A DNA stretch of 64,000 nt, from contig JADGJC010000229.1 in NCBI GenBank assembly GCA_027596075.1, positions 1 through 64,000 on the forward strand, in the 5' to 3' direction. Source of the DNA: Rhizophlyctis rosea (Eukaryota > Chytridiomycota > Chytridiomycetes > Rhizophlyctidales > Rhizophlyctidaceae). Position 1 is the first letter of the stretch; each line of letters starts with the position of its first letter. The notes beneath the pieces were generated by a model that worked only from the letters and a program-made list of their open reading frames with translations, made no database searches and was not told the DNA's origin. The position numbers and the translations under genes are program-made. Of the stretch, positions 56,206-64,000 are shown in pieces.

Positions 56206-57374
56206 ATGACCGGCCACGACCACCACGACCACGACCACGCGTCCGATTCGCCGCTCCACACCCTGCTGGCGCAATTCATACCAACAGAAATGCAGGCCAT
56301 CCTACTCAGCCCGCACTCCGTCGCCTTCCTGTTGGCATTGATAGCCTCCCTCGGAACCGTCGTATGTATTCTTGTTTGCGCTCCCTGCGAAATAAACAGC
56401 AGTCCTTTTCCGAATACTGACCTTTCCTCTCTGTGCAGATTGGGGGCATCCTAGTCGTAATCCTCACCCGCATAACCGGCGCAGACCCCTCCTCACCCTC
56501 CACGTCAAAACTCATGGGCGTCTTGCAAGCTTTCAGTGCCGGAGTCATGATGTACATCACATGCTTCGATCTAGTCCCAGAGTCCGTCGAGCAAGTAGGA
56601 GGCAGGCAAACCATGATTTGGTTTTTCTTCGGTGTGGCCGCGTTCGGTGTGCTGGAGGCCTGGATTTTGCCTGACGACCACGGACACGACCACGGGGACG
56701 GGGCGCATGACCATAAGGAGGAGCATCACGAAAAGGAGACGGAGAAGAAGGGGAAGGCCAAAGGCGGAAAGGGAAAGAAGAAGGCTATCACGAAGATGCA
56801 ACGGGAACTTTTGCGGACGTCTACGGTCACTTTCATCGCCCTTACATTACACAACCTCCCCGAAGGTCTCGGCGTCTACCTTTCCTCCCTCTCCAATGTC
56901 CGCCTCGGCCTCCAGCTCGCCGCCGCAATCATGCTCCACAACATTCCAGAAGGCATGGCCGTCGCCATCCCATTCTACGCCGCAACGGGAGGGGACTCCG
57001 CCAAAGTCTTGCTGTGGACCTTAGTAAACGGATTAGCAGAACCAGCCGGCGTCGTCATCGGCGGCGCACTCCTCCACCAATACCTCTCTGCGGAGTTCCT
57101 ATCCAAGTGTCTCGCAGCAGTCGGTGGGATCATGGCATGCATATCAATACACGAGCTGCAACCGACCGCGATCCAGTTTTCGGGGAAGGGACGGGCGACC
57201 ATATCGTTCTTTGTGGGGATGTTGGTGTGCTTTTTGGCGTTGGAGGCGGTTTCGGAATGGTTTGGGGGGCATGGGCATACGCATGCTGGTAGCTCGCATG
57301 GGCATGATGGGCACCATCATGACCACCACCACGATCACCACCACCATGACCACGGGCACCAACATCATCACTAA
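56206..57374 (+). CDS. ZIP-family zinc transporter
   Basis: ZIP proteins move zinc or related metals into the cytosol from outside or from organelles. Exons 56206-56361 and 56439-57374 join in phase 0 to 363 residues. Membrane helices are visible from LLSPHSVAFLLALIASLGTV onward. The metal site is in TFIALTLHNLPEGLGVYL and AAAIMLHNIPEGMAVAIPF, with the paired HNxPEG motifs of this family. Cytosol-side loops are His/Asp- and Lys-rich (DDHGHDHGDGAHDHKEEHHE and onward). The tail is almost all His, Asp and Gly from 57265 to the stop, and the N-terminus opens with MTGHDHHDHDHASD, so both ends are His-rich. Helix length and motif spacing match the ZupT/Zrt3/ZTP29 group, which includes vacuolar transporters; the membrane here is not known. 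Confidence 0.93.
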
Positions 57375-57617
57375 ATCAGCGTAGCAGTCCACAATAGCTC
57401 ATAATCCATCATCATACGTATATAGAATAAAGCATGTAGATACTTTTTTGGGCTCCTCCCTCCTCCAGCACCAAGTATTAGCATCAGACAGATCATTGAA
57501 TTATATTTATGTACTGAAAAAGGGGGAATCTAGATGACACACAATGAAATGCATTGAACGGGAATGGGGGAAGCCGTAACAGAAAAGTATACACAAGTAA
57601 ATTGCAAAAACACTAAC

Positions 57618-58616
57618 TTATTTCGCTCCTCCGGATTTTGCGTTCTTGATCAACCAATTCATCGTGATGTCGATGTTGGTAGCGTTCTTTGCCGAAATGG
57701 AGTAGCATGCGACTTCACGGTTTGTTATGGATTTCAGGCCTCTGTTCATTCGTCCGTTTTAGCAATCGGCTCAAATATCTCGAAAGGTCCGTGACTTACA
57801 GTTGTTCAATCACTTCCTCCACTGAAAGTGCGTTGGGCAAGTCGTTCTTATTTCCCAGCACGAGAACTGGAATGTTTGCTAGTTGCGGCTTTTCAAGTAG
57901 TGTGTGGAGCTCGGTCTTTGCAGCTGGTAGCTTTGCGTGATCCGCGGAGTCAACGACGAACCTGATTGAAGTTATGAGGAATTTCAATATCAGCATGCAC
58001 ATATGACGCGTCGTACTCACACAATGGCATTGACCCCTAATCAAATTGAAACAATGATGAGTGTCTCATCAGGCATGCTTATCGCAACAATAGACCGCTC
58101 ACCTCTGCAATACCGTTCCCACATGCTTCTGAAACGCGCTTGTCCCCCCAAATCCCATAGTTTCATGACGACCTTTGTTCAACAGACTTAGCAACATGTC
58201 GTGGCAAGAATCTTGTGAATTACATGAAAAGACATACTGCTCCTTTTGTAACCTTCCTGTATGTCATTCACAGTCAGTATGAATAATATAGAATGTTTGT
58301 AACATTACACTACGAACCTCATATTGAATCCGACCGTGGGAATCATATCTTCACTGAAAGCACCGTTCTACAGGGAAGATGCCATGAGCGTTGTACGTGC
58401 GCCACCTGGGCAGGGTGCTCGCTACATACCGCAATGACATTGACCAAGGTTGTCTTCCCCGAGTTTTGCAGTCCAACCAAGGTAAGTTCCATTTCTGAAG
58501 GGTGAACGGAAAGTCAACAAACTGTGTCGAAACGAGCGCAGCTTTGAGGGAGTCTGACCTTGCTTGAAGAACAAGCTTCGGAGCCAGTCCAAGAAAGCGG
58601 TGATGAAGGACGACAT
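57618..58616 (-). CDS. ARL8: Small GTPase ARL8
   Basis: ARL8 sits on lysosomes or vacuoles and recruits kinesin adaptors and tethers. It starts at 58616 with [19 protein letters not shown], an amphipathic helix that anchors the protein; ARL8 lacks the myristoylation Gly of other ARFs, and here residue 2 is Ser. G1: [17 protein letters not shown]. Switch 1: [17 protein letters not shown]3: [20 protein letters not shown]. Then [16 protein letters not shown]4: [12 protein letters not shown]. Last exon: [20 protein letters not shown] and [20 protein letters not shown]. There are seven or so exons with short introns. The stop is at 57618-57620. The gene is present in animals, plants and early fungi and lost in most yeasts, in line with the flagellated-fungus assignment. 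Confidence 0.95.
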
Positions 58617-59173
58617 TGTGGGGGCTGGTGAAAGGTATGGGTTCTACTGTTCGCCTGGACACAAAAGGGTTCGTATGATATTGCGGTGACGGAGAAATTT
58701 AGTTGTGCGTAAGACAGAGGGGTAAGGTGTGGTGTCGAGCAGGTCTCAAGGTAGTACTGCTCTAGAAGCTGCAAGACCACGGGTTCAAGTTGATTTTTGC
58801 GTGACAGGATGAGGTTGTGTGGAAGGAGGGGTTTCACCATTGAAACTCATGGTCCTTGTCAGGTGTCATGTTGGCGTTCAGGATGACGCCACGCCTTGCA
58901 TGACGGTCACCTCCCAAATTTAGCTAATCGTACCTGCTGAACTTTAGATAAGAAAAAGCTAAGAATAGCTACGCAGGTTCACTTTTGATCTCGTCTAACA
59001 CCCGAAAATCAGCTTCGCAAAACAGCTTCTCAAGATCTCAAGCACGCTCTGATCCAAGTGCATCATTTGGCATTAGTCCTAACTGACTGTTAGATAGCGA
59101 GACGGCACTACACGCTGCCCACTATTATCTGACAGCACAACCACTTTGTCATCGTCGTCTTTACAGATCGGAA
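58617..59173. promoter_or_regulatory. Divergent promoter, ARL8 / PRP40
   Basis: 557 bases lie between divergent starts. TAGCTAA/AGCTAAG-like motifs near 58920-58970 form a loose inverted set (TTTAGCTAATC ... AAAAAGCTAAGAATAGCTAC). Their role is unknown. Confidence 0.35.
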
Positions 59174-62100
59174 ATGTCGTGGTATCCTGGTGGTGGAGTA
59201 AGTGTGGGACTAACTCACTTCCATTCAATATATCCACTCTAATTTACCCGTTCTATCCAGGGGCCGCCCTTCCCACCCAACGCGGCTGCACCAGGTCCGT
59301 ATGGCCGCCCTTCTGCGCAGCCGACTTGGGTTACTGGACCTCAAGGGCCGCCGGACAGACCAAAGCCACCACCCAAAGTATGTAAATTTGACTTTGCGAA
59401 CCCTTTGAAGGGGAAGGGACCTCACACATGTAATTCCAGCCTGTGCACAATTGGACCGCGCATACCATGAGCGATGGAAAGATCTACTATTATAACACTG
59501 TCACGAATCAAAGTACGTGGGACAAACCAGACGAGCTTAAATCGCCAGCAGAGGTGAGTGGTTAGGGCCATCAGCACAGCAATAGAATACTGACGTCTCT
59601 CTATAGAAAGCTTTGGCAGCATGTGTATGGAAGGAGGCGACGGCGGGGGATGGGCGGAAATACTACTATAATGCGGGTGGGGACTCTTCATTGCACGTTG
59701 ATTACCCCACATTCCTAACCTCTCCCACAGAGACAAAAGCAACCGTATGGGAAATGCCACGGGAGTACGAGGGTACGCTGATAAGCTTCAATTGAACAGA
59801 TAATCATGCGAAGATGCTGATGACCACCTTACAGAACTTTACAAGGCGACCCTACCGCCAGGAGCACTTGCTGTGAACCCCTCAAGTGCTTCGAGCACCA
59901 ACAAGTAAGTACTGTGATCGTACGTGCGATAGGCAAATACTTATAATGGTTGCAGAATCCCCATCAGGCCTCGAGACGAGCCCACGTCGAATCTTCCCGC
60001 TCCTGAGTTCCCGACGAAGGAAGCCGCAGAAGAAGCTTTCATGAACATGTTGAAAGAGAAGGTACGAGGGATTTGTGAATCTTCAAGATCATAGACTGCA
60101 TCTAATGGGGCTCAACATTTACAGGGAGTCGGCTCAGATTGGACGTGGGAACATACCATGCCAATCATCATTAGTGAGCAAATGTACAGAGCGCTGAGGA
60201 CATTATCGGAAAGGAGAGAAGCTTTCGACAAGTTCGTAATGCTAAAACGTCAATCGGAAAAGGTACTTCTGACTGCCGTCATGGCGTCAGTGACGTTGTT
60301 GCTTTCACACATTGTGTATCATTTGGGATGTATTCCTTACAGTCAACCTATATCAGGACGAAAGGAGAAAACGTTTGGAAAGGGACCGAGAAACTTTCCG
60401 AAACCTTTTGGCAACCAGATCCGACATCACCTCCAACACCCGGTTCAAGTGAGTCATGGTGGTATAGATATCCATTCGACCAGCTTATTGACAGGATTCG
60501 TGCAGGACCATTCTCGACATCTTCCGGGCGAACCCGGCATTCCAATCGATCAATGAAGCTGATCGGGAGGTCATTTGGGACGACTATGCAGAAGAATTGA
60601 AGGAGAAGGAGAGAGTATGTGACCAGCCAACTATCCACTTACCCGCGCGCAATTTAACAAACATCATGCAGGAAACCGTCCGCGAGATCCGCAAAGTATC
60701 CATGTCCAAGTTCGAGGCCCTTCTCCACCGCCTCGTCAAAACGCGAGCCATCACCGTGGACACACGATGGAAAGAGGCACAGGAGGTGTGGCAGGCCACA
60801 CCTGAGTGGGCTCACGATGCGGACTTCAAGGCCATGGATCCCTCGGATATTCTTTTGTTGTTCGAAAAGCAAATTCGCATATTGGACAAAAATGAGATGG
60901 TTGCTTTGGAGGTCGAGTGGAAGGCTGGTCAGAGAGAATCGCGGAAGAAACGGGAGGCGTTCAAGGCACTGCTGGCTGAATTGGAAGCGAGTGGCCAGCT
61001 GCATGCAAGATCAAAGTGGAAGGAACTATACCCTCTTTTCAAAGACGATGAACGATACAAGAATGTGCTTTCAGCGGATGGAGCATCGCCTCTGGACTTG
61101 TTTTTCGATAAGATCATTGAAATGGAAGAGCGGCTAAGTGGACAGAAGCGTGCAGTTGCCCACCTTGTCAAGGTATGTCATTGCCGATCGATGTAACAAA
61201 TGCGACGAGCTCATGTGTCCCGCAGAACCATCAAGTTGCTGTAAGCCCAGATATGACATTCGAAGAGTTTGCGAGTCTATTGCCTATCGAACAAGGGCAA
61301 ATCGACATCAACGCTCTACGAATTCACTTCGATGAGGTTGGTCGATATTTTTTAGTAGAATTTCGCAATTGCCATCCGACTCATGTCCAATCCAGCTATT
61401 GGAGAAAGCACTGGCGAAGTCGAAGGATGAACAGCGACGGGCTGAACGGAAATTACGGAAGAAATTGGACGCATTCAAACATATTCTCAAGCGGGTTGAA
61501 CCACGGATCACTGTTGTGTCTACTTGGGAGGAGGTATGATTGTGTTGGGTTGAAGTCCGACTGTTCTAGTGGGCCTGTTTTTTAATGTTGGTATACCACA
61601 AGGTTCGTCCACAAGTGGAACACAAGAGCGACTTCCAAGCGTTGGAGGAACCGCAGCGTGTTGAAGCTTTCGAGAAATATATTGCCAGGTTGAAGGTTAG
61701 TTTACCGAAGTCAGCTTATCGGTATAAACCGCCCTTTTTTAAACGCCTTTCAAACATAGGAGAAGGCGGAGGAGAAGCAACATAGTGACAAGTCTGAGGA
61801 GGAGGAGGATGACGAGGAGGGGTCTATTCGAGAAGACAAGCGGAAGCGGAAGTCGTCTAAGCGCGACCGCGATGGCGACCGAAAGAAGCACAAGAGGCAT
61901 CGGTCGCGCTCACCATCAGCTGTCAGCGAAGACGACTACAGGCGGTCGAAGCGAAAGGTAGGTTCCATCACGCGTTGGGATTCTGTAAGTGTCTAATGAC
62001 TTATCTTCCTTTTCCACCCAAAGCGGTCCACGTCCCGTCAAGGGTCCGACGAGGACGAAGGAGAAGACAGGCACCGCAGCCATCGACACCGCCGCGGGGA

Positions 62101-62374
62101 CCGGGATGCATCACGGGATCGGGAACGTCGGCATCACCGCGACCGGGATCGTGACCGCGAGCGAGACAGGGGAGAGAGACCGGACAGGGGAGACAGGGAC
62201 CGTGATCGTGACCGGGAAAGGGACAGGGATCGGGATAGGGAGCGAAAGTCGCGGCGAGAACATGAGAGGGAGAAGTCGAACGGCGCTAATGGGGCACATC
62301 GGGAGGGTACGGCTAGTGTGAATGGTGGGGGGAGTCGGATGGACGAGAGTGAGGAGGAGGGGGAGTTGCGGTGA
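59174..62374 (+). CDS. PRP40: Pre-mRNA-processing protein Prp40 (U1 snRNP-associated, WW and FF domains)
   Basis: Prp40 bridges U1 snRNP at the 5' splice site with branch-point proteins. The first exon holds MSWYPGGG; the second is Pro/Gly-rich. WW1 is [20 protein letters not shown] then [11 protein letters not shown]2 is [17 protein letters not shown], split by an intron at 59669-59730 and continuing [15 protein letters not shown]-domain blocks follow, for example [80 protein letters not shown] and [17 protein letters not shown]. The last exons encode acidic stretches and then a long RD/RE/RH-rich tail (from about 61800) typical of splicing factors. The stop is at 62372-62374. Exon ends are short and frequent; those between 60070 and 60640 are approximate. 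Confidence 0.93.
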
Positions 62375-62671
62375 ATCAAGGCATGCGTGGTTTGAGTGTT
62401 TGTTTGTGCTGTTCATTGTTTCCGAAGATCTGAGTGCATTGGCAGGTAACTGATTGCACGTCTGCATCTGTCTGTGAATAAGATTATTGTCAAAATTGTG
62501 ATGGTGCGTATATTTTGTTGATGTGTCATGGCGGATGACATTCTTGCAAACTTCGATGGCCGGTTCCATGCATTCGTGGTGCATTTGGAAGTCCACGACA
62601 CCCAAACATGAGCAACGTGAGGAGGATCAAATATGCAACATGGGACACAGACGGGTATATTTTGGTTCGCA

Positions 62672-64000
62672 TCAGGCTTCCTGGGCAGCAGCACTAACAA
62701 CAGTAGCTTCATTCTGTCCCGGCTCCAACTCATAAATGCGCATCTTTTGCATCCGTTCATGTGCGCTGAGGAGATCTTCGAAGCTCTTCTTTACAAGTTC
62801 TTTGAAGGTTGATGTAACTTGGTGACCTGTTTTTCAAAAAAAAAGGGGGTCAATTGTTTGAAGGCACGCATTAGCAACGTGTAAGGAGAAGTAACATAAA
62901 AGTAACGTACGTTGGGATTTTGGAGATAATGGCGGGATATCTGGGTCATTGTCCGACGATAGGGGAAGCACGTCAAAACAAGCCATTCTAATGATCACGT
63001 TTCAACAAGAAGAATGGAAAAGTTACCTGGTATTTTGTTTTCTTCTGGTACGGTTTGTGATTCAGGAGCGGGCATCGTGTCTGCACCCGTTAGTATCTGC
63101 GCACTGGATAGGGACGGCTGCACACCAGCGTCCTTGTCCCGGTCCTTTGCCGTCTCCAAAAGGAAGCTTTTATTGACTGATTTGGTCCTAATCTGTGATG
63201 GTGTGGGAGCGTGGGATAAGTTACAATGAAATGCTGTTCGGAATATCAATGACTATTTCACCGACCATAGAAATCTGATCCTCCTTATCTTTTGCTGCGG
63301 TTTTGCTGACATCCGTTGCGGCTTTGCTCGTGAGGAGGGTCTTCGATCCATCCTTGTCTTTCTCCTTTTCTCGATCTTTGTCCTTCTCGCGATCTTTTTC
63401 CTTCTCCGTAACATGTTTAGCACCTTTACTGCTGGTTGTGGCAGGTGCTGCTACAGCAACAGCTGTTTGAGCGGGTTGGGGTGCAAGAGCTTGTGGCTCA
63501 GTTGATGGCGATGGTTGGCCGGGAACCGCTCCAGGCTTTGAAGCGTCCGTGGCGCCGCCTTGTTCGTGTGAAGCAGTCTCTTCAGTGGCTACAGAGTCGG
63601 ACGGATTGCGAGCGTCTGCAGGTGTTGGTGTTTGACTCACAACGGGACGTCCCTCCAATACTGGGATCAAGGTGTTTTCGACGTAGTCTTTGTGTTGCAC
63701 CATGATGCATTCGTAGATGGCTGCGAAGAGTTCGTATGGGACGAGCTGTGGTGGGGAGTGTTAATTTGTAGTGTTGTGTAGGAAGGACGGAAGTGGATGC
63801 GCACCTCAAACTCTAAGTTGTAACTTCCGTTATCGACCACAGCAGGGAGATATTTAGCAAAGATGTTGATCACATGGGGTACGGTCAACGACCCGGTGAG
63901 ATCTTGTATTAAACCGTAGTCCTAGAGTTTCCACCTGGTCAAAGATTTTTGCTTTTCTTTCAGAGCAGATGGAACCGCTGACCATACCTTCAACATCAAC
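62672..64000 (-). CDS. Unknown protein, 3' part only; helical segment plus charged KD/KE stretch
   Basis: The gene enters from the right edge and its start is outside the window. The most upstream part seen reads VPHVINIFAKYLPAVVDNGS and YELFAAIYECIMVQHKDYVE, a well-conserved-looking helical region. After VLEGRPVVS comes a Pro/Ala/Ser/Glu-rich linker and a strongly charged run of EKEKDREKDKDREKEKDK. Further exons give MACFDVLPLSSDNDPDIPPL, HQVTSTFKELVKKSFEDLL and the C-terminus KMRIYELEPGQNEATVVSA, ending with a TGA at 62672-62674. Introns carry GT...AG ends, one with a long T-run before the acceptor near 62825-62840. I do not recognise the family. The acidic/basic repeat suggests a nuclear or RNA-related protein, but this is weak. 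Confidence 0.6.

Noticed and set aside
58730..58830. tRNA-like GGGTTCAAGTTGA segment
   Set aside because: The stem complement around the loop is missing and no anticodon arm is found.

Overview
This is eukaryotic nuclear DNA, most likely from a zoosporic (chytrid-type) fungus. Most genes are split by short introns of roughly 40-110 bp with GTATGT/GTGAGT/GTAAGT donors and AG acceptors. Fungal-type genes (PTPA, a MEF2/Rlm1-type MADS factor, Prp4, Prp40, a Dma-type FHA-RING protein, tyrosinase) sit beside CFAP58, a protein of motile cilia that non-flagellated fungi have lost, and ARL8, a lysosome-motility GTPase. The species cannot be named from the sequence. All assignments come from reading motifs by eye; no database search was run.

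Layout. 0-3.4 kb: remnants of a CAMK-type kinase and a direct/inverted repeat complex. 3.4-6.2 kb: a DEDD 3'-5' exonuclease whose frame breaks at a telomere-like (CCCTAA)2 motif, then a MADS-box gene. 6.2-13.8 kb: a gene desert with a degenerate dispersed repeat. 13.8-18.2 kb: a decayed Ty3/gypsy pol fragment abutting one of two tandem paralogs of an unknown family. 18.5-30.9 kb: a two-finger PARP-type zinc-finger protein, topoisomerase III with three GRF fingers, CFAP58 and NMN adenylyltransferase. 31.2-32.7 kb: a broken nuclease-plus-kinase gene of the Crinkler-like class. 33.3-64 kb: a compact housekeeping and accessory block holding two hydrolases in a divergent pair, an ankyrin protein, PTPA, a secreted tyrosinase, an apparent pseudokinase with an internal TGA, MMS19, Dma-like FHA-RING, a PMP47-type carrier, Prp4, a ZIP transporter, ARL8, Prp40 and a gene cut by the window edge.

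Functional themes. Genome maintenance is well represented (TOP3, PARP-type fingers, MMS19, the exonuclease, FHA-RING), as is splicing (Prp4 of U4/U6 and Prp40 of U1). Neighbouring genes are often divergent with shared 250-800 bp promoters or convergent with short 3' gaps. The most notable items are the broken or recoded genes: the exonuclease at the telomere-like motif, the kinase with in-frame TGA-CGG, the multiply broken nuclease-kinase gene, and the threefold GRF exon duplication in TOP3. No convincing tRNA, rRNA or CRISPR array was seen.
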